A DNA stretch of 64,000 nt from Smallanthus sonchifolius (Eukaryota; Streptophyta; Magnoliopsida; Asterales; Asteraceae), in contig CM042038.1 in NCBI GenBank assembly GCA_023525975.1, positions 7,689,272 to 7,753,271 on the forward strand, read 5' to 3'. Made by a program: the position numbers and the translations under genes. Positions 34,861 through 45,115 of the stretch are shown here, piece by piece. Within the stretch, counting starts at the first letter, position 1; the number at the start of each line of letters is the position of its first letter. The notes beneath the pieces were generated by a model. The model saw only the letters and a program-made list of their open reading frames with translations. It was not told the DNA's origin and made no database searches.

Positions 34861-35360
34861 ATATAGGGGAAGGTTCAAATAAGAAGTAGTTTGTCATTAA
34901 GAAATATAAGAAATGATAAAAACGCTAAGAAACGATATCAAACGAACTACGATTGAGCTCATTTCAGCGGCGTTGGAACGTCTCGTCGAACTCTACCATC
35001 TTAGCTTTTAGGGTTTAACTTTTAAGTTTTAGATTTTACGTTTGAATTTTAGGGTTTTAGCCTTATGGTGTAGCTTTTAGGGTTTAGATTTTATGGTTTA
35101 GGTTTTTTTGAGGGGTGCGGGTGGGTTTAGGTTTTTTTTTTTGGGGGGGGGGGGGTGTTTAGGCTTTTCGGGGTGGGGTAGGAGAGGGTGTTTAAGTTTT
35201 TGGGGGTGTAGGTGGAGGGGGTTTAGGTTTTTGGATCCGGGTTAGAGTTCGATAAGACGGTTCCAACTCTGCAAGAATAAGCTCAATCGGAGTTCGTTTG
35301 ACCCACTTTTTAGCGTTTCTTAGCGAAAAACCATTTTTAAGTGGAATTTTTCCCTATATA
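34861..35360. repeat. MITE-like element with telomere-like and G-rich core
   Basis: Starts TATAGGGGAAGGTTC and ends TTTTTCCCTATATATA, roughly inverted. 35008-35125 is full of TTTAGGG-like heptamers in degenerate form (CTTTTAGGGTTTA). 35110-35240 has many G-runs including one of 13 Gs. Non-coding. Confidence 0.55.
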
Positions 35361-35639
35361 TAATTAGATATATTTATTTATTTTTGTTAGGTTGCCCTTA
35401 ATTTAACAAGAAAAAATATTCCAGTATTATTTCGCATTCCTTAAGGACTAAGATTATGAAAATAGTTTATTAATAAGAGAAACTGTAATGTGTGAACTTG
35501 GAACTTGGAAGTGAACAACAAAGAAGAAGTTGTCAAATGTCATCTAAACAGAATGTCGATCGGCACACGTAACGTGTCCCACGGGAATCGACTCTTTCCA
35601 AATACGTCGATAGATAGATATTTGATGTTTCGGTAATAC

Positions 35640-36214
35640 CAATGTTTTAAAAATCGGTTTTTAAATTGTATTGGATTATGCTTAGAAATGGTTCAACCGG
35701 TTGTATTGGGTTGTACCGAGTGGTTCAATCGGGTTAACTAGTAAACCTATAATTTCTTAAAAATACAACTCTAACTCAAAAAATAATAAAAAAATACATG
35801 ATTCCATGATAAAAATTAATCCATAATCATAATCAAAAGATAATCCAAAATCACTCTTAAAAGTACATAATTATTTTATGTCATTCGAGTGTTGAATGTA
35901 TTAATTTTATGATTGTTTAAAAGATAAAAATTCACCATCATCGTCATGTTTATCAACAAGAGCATAACTATTTTCGTTTCCTACAATATTAAATAAGATT
36001 TTTTATCTCTTAAATGTTTTTAAACATTTTTTTTAAGTTTAAACATAAAATTTTACTTGTAACTAAAACCGGTACAACGGTATAATCCGGTATAACCGGC
36101 GGTTCAACTAACATACCAGTTTTCCAATTACCGGGCTCAAACTTACCGGACAAGTGGCCGAGACCCGGTTCAAACGGTATTACCGGCCGGTTTACACCGG
36201 TTTTTAAAACATTG
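35640..36214. mobile_element. hAT-like MITE with 8-bp target duplication
   Basis: Inverted ends CAATGTTTTAAAAATCGG and CCGGTTTTTAAAACATTG match over 18 bp with one difference. A perfect 8-bp duplication GGTAATAC flanks it (35632-35639 and 36215-36222). The 575-bp interior has no coding capacity. The 8-bp duplication points to the hAT superfamily. Confidence 0.88.
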
Positions 36215-36222
36215 GGTAATAC

Positions 36223-37364
36223 ACTAAATTTTAAATTACCTTTTTTTATTTTATAATGATCTTATTTTTTAAGCTAATTTCTTTTAACCTCGATTTTTTA
36301 CCCTAGATACACTTGTTAAGGATTACACCTCATATCAATTTTGTGATAAAAAAAACATCATACCACTATACCAGTAGGTCCTGTGTAAAAAGCTAATTTT
36401 AGGGTTGTAAAACATGTCTAAACGTGTTAAACATGTCAGATATGACACGATTAACACATGTGCTAAACACGATTAACTAATCGTGTCATTTTCTTCGAAC
36501 ACCAACACGAACATGTTTATAAATGTATTACGCGACCCAACCCGTTTAACACGATTAATATCACATGATTAGTGACCTGGCATGACCCAGAACATTTATT
36601 TAATACAGTTAATAAATAACAAGATAAAATAAAGATCAACAAAAATTAAAATCCATAACAATAGTATCTTTTAAGAATAGTTATTAACATATAAATATCT
36701 ATATTTTAAAATAAAATAAAATTATAAATAGTTATAATCGGGTCTTAATAACTACTATTTAATGATTATTTGATTACTTTTTTTATAAATGTTACTTTTT
36801 TTTATAAATTAAGTGACTTAAATGAAATATATATGAAATTTGATTACTATTTAATGATTATTTGATTACTAGTTATACTCTTAGAGCATATGGTATACTA
36901 AAGTAAAATATGTTTATGAAATTAAGTTTAAAATTAAGTGACTTAAATGAAATATATGTATAAAATTTGATTACTATTAAACAAACGAACATAAACGAAT
37001 TTTCCATCAAACAATTAATATATGTATACTGAGCGTTCGATTAAGTAGCAAATCGATGTTGCCGTTCTAAAAAGAATAATTAAAAAAATACTGATTACAA
37101 AATTTTCAAACTTAAATATTAATAATCAATGGCTTAACTTAGTGACAAATGTGTTTATCAAAGACTTCGCTAAAAAAAATGATATTAGGTTAAAGTTTCA
37201 CATGTAATAAAAAAAGGTCCAGATTAACTAAATGATTTTCTCACATATAATGAATTTTCTTCCGAGTATGATGAGGATAATCGAGCGAGTGGTCGTAAAT
37301 AATCTAAACTTTCATTAAAAAAAAGTAATCATTGCAAATTGTTGAATTATTATGTTATTTACAT
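36223..37364. repeat. AT-rich intergenic DNA with local duplications
   Basis: No gene. 36410-36600 has repeated AACACGATTAA and CGTGTTAA words typical of a decayed DNA transposon. A block AAGTGACTTAAATGAAATAT occurs near 36811 and again near 36932, about 120 bp apart. Confidence 0.4.
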
Positions 37365-37575
37365 CCACGTGCCCTATCAACTAACATTTCAAGTAATCGT
37401 GTGAGAGAAAAAAAAACGTCCAAAACAACACGCCTTCTAATAAAAACGCTATTTAATAAAAGAAAATATTTTTTTTATAAAATAAATTTCTTTAATCACG
37501 TAAGATTAGGCCTTAATCTTGATGTTTCAAAATGGTTCCTTCTACAATCAACAACCAACCGCGGTAGGAATAAAA

Positions 37576-37808
37576 GAAAGTATTAGTTTGATATTTTATA
37601 ATTAATTTTCAATAAGACCAAAATAAAATAAAAACTACTACTTTGTAAAAAACATAAAAATTGTATTGGTAAAGTAACTCAAAATAAAAGTGAAAGTATT
37701 AGTTTGATATTTTATAATTAATTTTCAATAAGACCAAAATAAAATAAAAACTACTACTTTGTAAAAAAACATAAAAATTGTATTGATAAAGTAACTCAAA
37801 ATAAAAGT
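37576..37808. repeat. 116-bp tandem duplication upstream of DUF569 gene 2
   Basis: GAAAGTATTAGTTTGATATT at 37576 is repeated at 37692, and similarity continues for the full 116-bp unit with very few changes. The related promoter copy at 41649-42121 has only one such unit. Confidence 0.92.
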
Positions 37809-37859
37809 GATGTTTAGAAATATGAATTAGAAGCAAAAAATGTTAAAAAGTAAATATAA

Positions 37860-37920
37860 CCTAGGACCTCCAATCTAAGAGACAAGAGTCTCTATCAAGT
37901 AAGCTAGTCCACGTTTACAA
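37860..37920 (-). repeat. 61-bp tRNA-like insert
   Basis: On the minus strand it reads GACTAGCTTACTTGATAGAG (box-A-like) and GGAGGTCCTAGG (truncated box-B-like). The duplicate copy near 41885 lacks exactly this segment and joins TATAA to TCTAAATCC, so it is a presence/absence insertion between two copies. Confidence 0.6.
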
Positions 37921-38099
37921 TCTAAATCCAAATTAATTAAATTAAATGATCATAAAACGCCGTTCAAAAAAAAAAAGATGATAAAACATTATTTTATATC
38001 CAAATAGAGAAGCTTCCATTAAACGTAGATCCATCCATCCTGGCTGGCGCCGACTGTCATACACACAAACCAACCCACCGCGGTAATCAATCGTCTTCC

Positions 38100-38107
38100 T
38101 ATATAAA
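38100..38107 (+). promoter_or_regulatory. TATA box of DUF569 gene 2
   Basis: TATATAAA lies 137 bp before the start codon. The duplicated promoter at 42117-42125 reads TATCTAATA here, so the box is lost in that copy. Confidence 0.6.
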
Positions 38108-38243
38108 TGCGCCATCACGCCAACCACAATAATCTCCAGTCACGGAACTATTATTCTATTCAATTTAATTAATCCAATCCAATTTTTCTCACCGGAAAAT
38201 TTCTTTTTGGAAACAACAGAGGCGTGAAACAACAGCGTCGGTC

Positions 38244-39837
38244 ATGGATTTCTTCCACAACGCAAAGGCCGTCCGCCTGAAGAACCACCACAACAAGTAC
38301 CTATACGCCGATGAAGACGAGGAATCCGTCTCCCAAGACCGGAACGGCGCCTCCAAGAACAACCGTTGGACCGTCGAGTTCGTTACCGACACGCAAGACG
38401 ATGACGTCACATTCATCCGTCTTAAGTCGTGTTTCAACAAGTACTTGACGGCTTCCAACCAGCCTTTCTTGCTCGGGATGACTGGCCGGAAAGTTCTTCA
38501 AACGGTGCCACGTCGGATAGACTCGTCGGTGGAGTGGGAGCCCATCCGGTATGGGAATCAGGTGAAGCTCAGGACACGGTATGGGCAGTACCTGCGGGCC
38601 AATGGTGGGCTTCCGCCTTGGAGGAATTCTGTTACGCATGACGTCCCTCATCGGACGGCAACCCAGGAGTGGATCCTGTGGGACGTGGATGTGGTGGATA
38701 TTGTGGTGCAGTCTCCGGCGCCGGTTCCTCCGCCTCCGTTGGTTCATCATTCCGATTCGTTTACCTCCACGGAATCTAGCTCGCCGACGACCAATTGGTC
38801 AAAGTACCCAACTTTCTCCCGGCAAGAGGTATGAATCTTTACAATTGTGATTAAAATTGATGGTTTTTATTTTTTTTTTCCTAAATGTACATTTTTTTAG
38901 CCCATATCATAAACATCTCCAAAAAGCAACCCATCAGAAAACGTCTAACCTGGCTAAAAATACTAATTTTTTTGCCGGAACAGAAAGAGAGAAAAAACAC
39001 ATTGGATCAAAAAAACTAGCCAATCAGAAAACTACACGCAACTTAACTCGGCTAAGAATTATCCGACTAAATTTTAGCTGGAATAGAAAAAGAGAATTTG
39101 GATCTAGAAACCAGCGAATCAGAAAATGACACGTAAGCTAACCTGGCTAAAATCTAGCTAAATAGCTAGATATTTTTCCTAACCCGGCTAAATTTTAGCC
39201 TGCTTGGAAAATGCCGGCTAAATTTAATAGGCAACTACACGTGTTGTTTTGATTGGTTGGTTATGTAGACCCTATGTGCTTTCTCTCTTTTTATTGTGCC
39301 GGCTAAAATTTAGCCTTTATAGTCTGGTGGATTAATTTATATGACATTTTCCGGTTGGTTGCTTTTGAATGTTTTTATTTTTGGTGTGGGCTAAAAGTAA
39401 ATTTATATTTTGACAAAAAAAACCTTGGTTTAAATGTTATTTTGGTGATTTTACCTTGTTGAATTTATGTGTTGGAGATGATGAAATTTGGAGTGATTTA
39501 TGTTATCTGGCTTTGTTTACAGTATAGTGATAGTTCACCTGCAGCAAAGATAGAAGAAGGTCGGGCAATATATTACCATGTGGTATCTGATGATTTTGGT
39601 GAAATGGATGAAAATGCACAAGGATTTTGCATTAATTTCAAGGGGAAGGACGTGAACGAGTTGACCCGGAAGCTGGAGGAAGAAACAGGACTGAAGAATA
39701 TAACTGTGTGCACGCGTAGTCCATTAAACGGGAACCTTTACCCTCTTCGATTGCAGCTTCCTCCCAACAACGTTACCATGAAAGTTGTGGTGGTTCACAA
39801 CTCTACATCTTCTTCCCAACAAGGTGATGAAGAATGA
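38244..39837 (+). CDS. DUF569 protein (gene 2), two exons
   Basis: Exon 1 38244-38828 (195 codons) ends GAG|GTATGA; exon 2 39523-39837 follows TTTACAG. The 694-bp intron is in phase 0 and the protein is 299 aa. Residues 1-145 form the DUF569 beta-trefoil-like domain with VRLKNHHNKYLYAD, IRLKSCFNKYLTAS and LPPWRNSVTHD. A proline/serine-rich linker follows, then the exon-2 domain (EGRAIYYHVVSDDFGEMDE, KDVNELTRKLEEETGLKNIT) that many DUF569 proteins carry at the C-terminus. Function of the family is not established; it is plant-specific. It is a paralogue of the exon at 25500 and both point right. A TATA box lies at 38100. Confidence 0.92.
38880..39320. repeat. Degenerate ~90-95 bp tandem repeats in the DUF569 intron
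   Basis: ATCAGAAAA recurs at about 38933, 39023 and 39118, each followed by a C(T/G)GGCTAA block and an AGAAAxAGAGAA block. The array ends with GGCTAAATTTTAGCC palindromes, resembling DNA near 6460-6620. Confidence 0.65.
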
Positions 39838-40560
39838 TTTATGAACAAGTTCAAGTGTTGGTTAATGCTGTACATACTACATACATGAGGAAGAGAGGAA
39901 TTTTGAGATTTATTTATACAATACAGTATTATATGTAATCATATATTATATATATATATATATATATAATATATATATATATATGTGGGGGTGTTGTTTT
40001 CTTCTTTTGTTATTGACATGCTAGAATTTTATGAAATTATATGATGCAAGATTGTCAGACTTTATAGTACTAAAAAGATTCCATCTCCATCCAGAAACAC
40101 AAACTAAAATTTCACAGCAAAACTCGGATCACATGTGTTCTAAATTAAATATATATGACAAAGGTGATACCTTTAATCATGCCATGTCATATGAAATCTT
40201 TTGGCATTTTTCAAAACGGCCCGTTCGACTGGTACTCATTTTCGCGAAAACCCATTCTGACCCTAACCAAAATAACATTTTTTTAAATCGACCTGTCTGA
40301 CCCGTTACCCCACCTGACCCGCCTGTGCATAATAAAAATTTTAGAACATGGACCTTTTTTAATCAAATGTCACTGATCACTAAAACAGGTAAGGCATATG
40401 TTAAAAATATCTATCAATTCACGGACCTGTCTGTCTTCCTTTACAGGACAAACCTTTGATAAAGTTAGTTGATGTAAAAGGAGATCTTGAATGATGCTGC
40501 TGATTGTACAAGTTGACTTGTTAACTTGTTAATCTCAACTGTAACAGTGTGCCTGTCTAC
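39838..40560. other. 3' flank of DUF569 gene 2
   Basis: Holds a TA microsatellite at about 39945-39983 and otherwise AT-rich unique-looking DNA. No gene seen. Confidence 0.5.
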
Positions 40561-41389
40561 GTGATAATAATTTAATCACAAGAACTATTTTTAAATCTTG
40601 TATGCCAAAAACAAGTGAGAAGATCATATTACTATATAGTAATCTGTAGCTCAATATACCACTATGCAAACATGTATAAAACTGCATTCTACATTTGAGA
40701 AAGAGACATGTCACCTGTAAAGATGAAACACCTTAGGCAAATCCCATATAGAAGATTACACTCTAAAGACTGGAAGATATGTGTTAAATTGAGGGGGAGT
40801 ACTATGCACGCTGTACACTTTTTCCTTAGCTAAGTTTTGTCCCACTGGGTTTTCTTAGTAAGGTTTTAATGAGGTAGCATAATTGATCCTACAGTATTAG
40901 TTAGTGTCGGTCCTGAAGAACCAAGACAACATTATCTAGTAGTATAATGTTGATAGTGTATAATATAAAATGTCTAAGGGGAAGTGTTATAATATCAAAC
41001 TATTTTAGACCCAGCCCAATATGTATGGGCTTTAGGGTTTTCCTATTGTATCTATATATATAATGTATGTATGGATAGAATATTAGATGAATGAATAAGA
41101 ATTAGTTTCCCTCACCCACCTTCTCTCTTATTTTTATCACAACCGTGTTGTCATGAGGGTGAAATACTTCCGACCCTCGTTGACTATGCCATCATGCCTA
41201 CAACCACTTAAGAACGTAATGGAATTGGGCGTTAACCCTCCTTCATCAACCATTCGTCTCAAGTGTTCTAAAGCTGCCACAACCTCCCCATGCATCGTGA
41301 ATCCATGAATCATCGTATTCTATGATGTCACATCGCGTTTCACCATTCTTTCAAATATGAATTCAGCGTGTTCTAATGATCCACGTGCC
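40561..41389 (-). pseudogene. Partial duplicate of the CRR28-like PPR gene, split by an LTR remnant
   Basis: 40561-40722 matches 42291-42470 (3' flank plus last codons, including the stop after LSQM). 41145-41389 matches 42834-43080 of the PPR copy. Between them, 40723-41144 replaces 363 bp of PPR with copia-type 3' sequence: a GAGGGGGAGT polypurine tract, then AAGGGGAAG followed by TGTTATAATATC. Several extra substitutions occur, so it decays freely. Confidence 0.85.
40723..41144 (+). mobile_element. Copia 3' end and solo-LTR-like remnant
   Basis: Contains TTGAGGGGGAGTACTATGC and CTAAGTTTTGTCCCACTGGG, phrases typical of copia 3' regions. An LTR-like segment runs from about 40986 (TGTTATAATATC) to about 41143 (TTATCACA). 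No coding domain remains. Confidence 0.55.
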
Positions 41390-41390
41390 T

Positions 41391-41648
41391 TTGTTAGAAA
41401 CCAGGCCCAAGAACACACTAATTTTGATCTCAAAGATCGACTCTTTATTGATAAAACTGTAAATAATATAATAACCATACCATCTATTTATACTAATCTA
41501 AACCCAAACCTATTCTAACTCAAACTCAATTAAACTAATTAAATAAATTAAATCCTAATTAGACTCAAACTAGGAACTAATACTAGATAAACATAAACAC
41601 TAATTAATCAAATAAATCCCTTTTTTTTCTATTCAAGATTAACCCTTC
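41391..41648. mobile_element. LTR-like insertion in the duplicated promoter
   Basis: TGTTAGAAACCAGGCCC to AAGATTAACCCTTCA. It interrupts the copy of the DUF569 promoter exactly between CCACGTGCC (41381-41389) and ATCAACTAAC (41649), which are adjacent in the original at 37365-37380. No partner LTR is seen. Confidence 0.55.
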
Positions 41649-42121
41649 ATCAACTAACATTTCAAAGTAACCGTGAGAGAAAAAAAGTCCAAAACAACAC
41701 GCCTTCTATTAACTTATTTAATACATTATTTAATAGGAGTTTTGATATTTTATAAAGTAAAATTTAAATAAAATAAAAACTACCACTTTGTAAAAAACAT
41801 ACGAAGTGTTTTGATGAAGTAACTCAAAATAAAATGTGATCTTTAGAAATATGAATTAGAAGCAAAATAATGTAAAAAAATAAATATAATCTAAATCCAG
41901 ATTAATTAAATGTTCTTAAAATATTATTTAATATACAACAATTAGCTTAGTCTAGTTGCAAAGTTGTATATCGAAGATTTCACTAATTGCTGTTAAAAAA
42001 ATAAAAAAATTATTTTACATCCAAATAGAGAAGCTTCCACCAAACGTAGATCCATCCTGGCTGGCGCTGACTGTCAATGTCATACACACAAACGAAACAA
42101 CCGTGACAATCGTCTTCCTAT
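41649..42121. repeat. Duplicate of the DUF569 gene 2 upstream region
   Basis: Matches 37376-38101 in order, ending CGTCTTCCTAT, but with one 116-bp unit instead of two and without the 61-bp tRNA-like insert. No DUF569 coding follows; a SINE-like sequence starts at once. Confidence 0.85.
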
Positions 42122-42290
42122 CTAATAAACCAATTCCAAAGTGGCCTACTGGTAAGGAGGCCTGGGCTCTCCAAAGGAGACCCAGGTTCAATCCCCACAG
42201 GCTCTACTTTGGGAGTGGCCAGCCCACGTCGATCATCGGGGAATGCAAGGTCAGTGGTCTGAGCAAAAAAGCGATCGTGGGGCTGTGTAT
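42122..42290 (+). mobile_element. tRNA-derived SINE-like element
   Basis: Begins near CCAATTCCAAAG, with box A TGGCCTACTGGTAAGG and box B AGGTTCAATCCCC spaced as in a tRNA. A tRNA-unrelated body follows (TCGATCATCGGGGAATGC). It lies exactly between two duplicated blocks. No long tail or clear target duplication was seen. Confidence 0.65.
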
Positions 42291-42432
42291 GTGATAATAA
42301 TTCAATCACAAGAACTATTTCTAAATCTTGTATGCCAAAAACAACATAGGCATAACAAGTGAAAAGATCACACTACTATATAGTAATCTGTAGCTCAATA
42401 TACCACTATGCAAACATGTATAAAATTGCATT

Positions 42433-43910
42433 CTACATTTGAGAAAGAGACATGTCACCTGCAAAGAACTCATGAGCCACACCATCTATTTCAATGGTGC
42501 TGCAGCCAGGCTCCTTGGCTACACCCTTATCCACCATTAGCTTTCTCACTGCATCAACCTCATCCCACTTACTAGCCACTGCATAAACTCTAGACAAAAG
42601 CATGTACACACCACTCCCTTCTTCCGACTCCATAATCTTTTTCGCCATTTCTTCACTAACCTCTATCCCCAAGCTTCTTTTAGAGCAGGCATCAAGAATG
42701 CTCCTCCAGATGACAACATCTGGTTTAATGGGCATGTTGGACACAACATCTAGTGCCTCAGCAATGAGCCCGGCTCGAGCCAGGAGGTCAACCAGGCAAC
42801 CATAATGCTCCAACACTGGCTCAATTCCATAATGTGTTGTCATGAGGGTGAAATACTTCCGACCTTCTTTAACCATGCCACCATGCCTACACGTGCTTAA
42901 AACCCCACTGAACGTAATGGAATTGGGCGTTAACCCTCCTTCATCAACCATTCGTCTCAAGTGTTCTAAAGCTGCCGCAACCTCCCCATGCATTGCGAAT
43001 CCATGAATCATCGTGTTCCATGATGTCACATCGCGTTTCACCATTCTTTCAAATATGCATTTAGCATGTTCCAATGATCCACATTTACAATACATATCTA
43101 ACAGATAATTATTAACCAAAACATCGTCCGCCACTTCAGGGTCGCACCTCCTCAACACATACGCATGAGCCCACATTCCAAGCGATAAAGCCCCTAAACC
43201 AGCACACGTAGGATGCTCTGAATCGCAAAACTGTCCACTTCGAAAATACCCTGCATCTCACGAAAACACGTAATCGCATCATCAAACTCATTTAACTGAA
43301 CAAGGGTGTCAATCATGACATTCCATGAAACCACACTTCTTTCAGGCATTTCATCAAACACGTTGCGTGTATCCTCTAAGCTCCCACACGACCCATACAA
43401 ATGCATCAAACTGTTGTTTATATACATATCTGACGCAAGCCCAAGCTTGACGATATGCACATGGAGCTGTTTGCCCTCAGACATTGCGAACAAATACGAG
43501 CAAGCTTTGAGCACAAACGGGAACGAATGCTTATCGGGAGTAACATCCCCTTCACATAACATCTTGAGGTAGAGTAACATAGCTTCCTGCTTCCGATCGG
43601 TGCTCCGAGCACAAGCTCTGATAATGGTGTTCCAAGCAAAAGAATTAGGGTTTTCGATGTGGGTGTGGAAGAAGAGGAGAGCATAGTCGAGGTCGTGGAG
43701 AGATGAAAAATGGAGAATTCGAGTGTGGAGGAAAAGGGTGTGTGGATGGGCGGTGGAGGTGGTGCGGAGGGTGTGAGCGTGGATTTGCTTGAGCTGAGAT
43801 ATGGAAGTGCATTGGTTCAACAGGTGAAGAAGATGGTGGTTATGGTTGGTTGTTTGAGGGTGGTTGTTGATGGTGGGCACCGTCGGAGAAAATGCCGTTA
43901 CAAGAACCAT
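42433..43910 (-). pseudogene. CRR28-like PLS-class PPR, frameshifted and lacking the DYW domain
   Basis: Two minus-strand frames join by family logic: 43194-43910 (MVLVTAFSPTVPT to DSFAIQSILR) and 42433 to about 43195 (CAGLGALSLGMWAHAYVL to FAGDMSLSQM). The frame changes near 43190-43197, where bases are missing. Repeats are PLS type with E motifs (GVAKEPGCSTIEIDGVAHEF). The wording matches Arabidopsis CRR28, a DYW-type chloroplast editing factor, as I remember it. Here a stop follows FAGDMSLSQM, so the rest of E+ and the whole DYW deaminase region are absent. With two lesions it is best called a pseudogene, although a short PPR product cannot be excluded. Confidence 0.8.
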
Positions 43911-45115
43911 ATTTGTTTTCTATTTCAGGATAAGATTTTAAACCCTCTGTTTTCATTCTGCTATTTAGTACCAGGATCAAACCATAAGTCCACTAATTGG
44001 GCTTAAATATGTTGGGTTAATCGGTTTATTCACGGGTCAGCGGGTCAAGTAGGTTTTGGATACGGGTCAGATTGACTCCGAACATTCAGCAGAAGAACTA
44101 AGTCTTTAGTTGACCGAATCATGTGGGAATTAAGACCGAGTTATCTGTGAACTTGGTTTTATTTAGCTTTGTTGTTTGCTTTGTTTTTCCATTATAAATA
44201 GAGTAGGTTATTTCATGTAAAGTATCCCTTTTTTCAAGTTTAATACACAGAAGCATTACAAGAGTTTTTAGTGTGTGTAAATCAAGGGGCTGAACCAACA
44301 AAGTAGGGGTGAACAAATAACCAAATTAACCGAATCGTAACTAAATTAATCGAGTTAACCGAACCGAACAAATAGTATGTAGTATGTCTATAAAACCATT
44401 AAAAATAAATAAAACTTTATAAAAATAATATGCATGATCACTAACAGTATTATCATGACATAGAAAGAAATCACTCTACCTGAAGAAATTTAGCATTCTG
44501 GTCTTTGATTCATGATCAATATCAGTGGTCTTTGATTTAGCATTATGGTCTTTGATCCAAAACCACCGATTCTAACTACTAATGTGGCATGCAGAGTATG
44601 TATTGGTATTCAGCGAAGAATACATATCACGGTGATCACATTTTTAAAGCGATGTAATGCGTTTGAAAACAACGAGGTTTGTGCAATATTTATGATGAAA
44701 ATTTGTGATTGATTATCGACAAATATAATAACACCAACAACGCCTAGAAAGTTACGTCGATGATCCCTCAGTAATCACAGACAAATATCGGTTGTTGATG
44801 AAAGCCTATTTTTACCTGATTTAAACCCTCTCTCCATAGTCTACTTGATTTAAAAAGTTTGTAAGTAAGGAGATGATGTAGTATTTATGTGTACGGTGTA
44901 CCAAGTACTTTTTCTATAAATACATATCACCTATCAAGGATTAAAAGATGTTGACAACATAATTGAATTGATTAACTAAACGTAACCAACAAGACATATA
45001 TACTTAGTTATGTATTATTAAATCCTTATTTTAGTCCAAATATTAAGTGACAAAATAGAGTACATTAATCACCAAATTAATAAACTACACATTCTAGTAC
45101 ATGTTTCAAACATGA
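43911..45115. other. Intergenic DNA between PPR copy and NPF gene
   Basis: No gene supported. 44306-44390 has TAGGGGTGAAC and repeated TTAACCGAA words like those near 3450-4050, so it is probably a MITE end. The remainder is AT-rich. Confidence 0.35.

Noticed and set aside
33869..37320. Second exon for DUF569 gene 1
   Set aside because: I looked for a counterpart of the exon-2 domain (EGRAIYY..., DVNELTRKLE) and found none on the plus strand.
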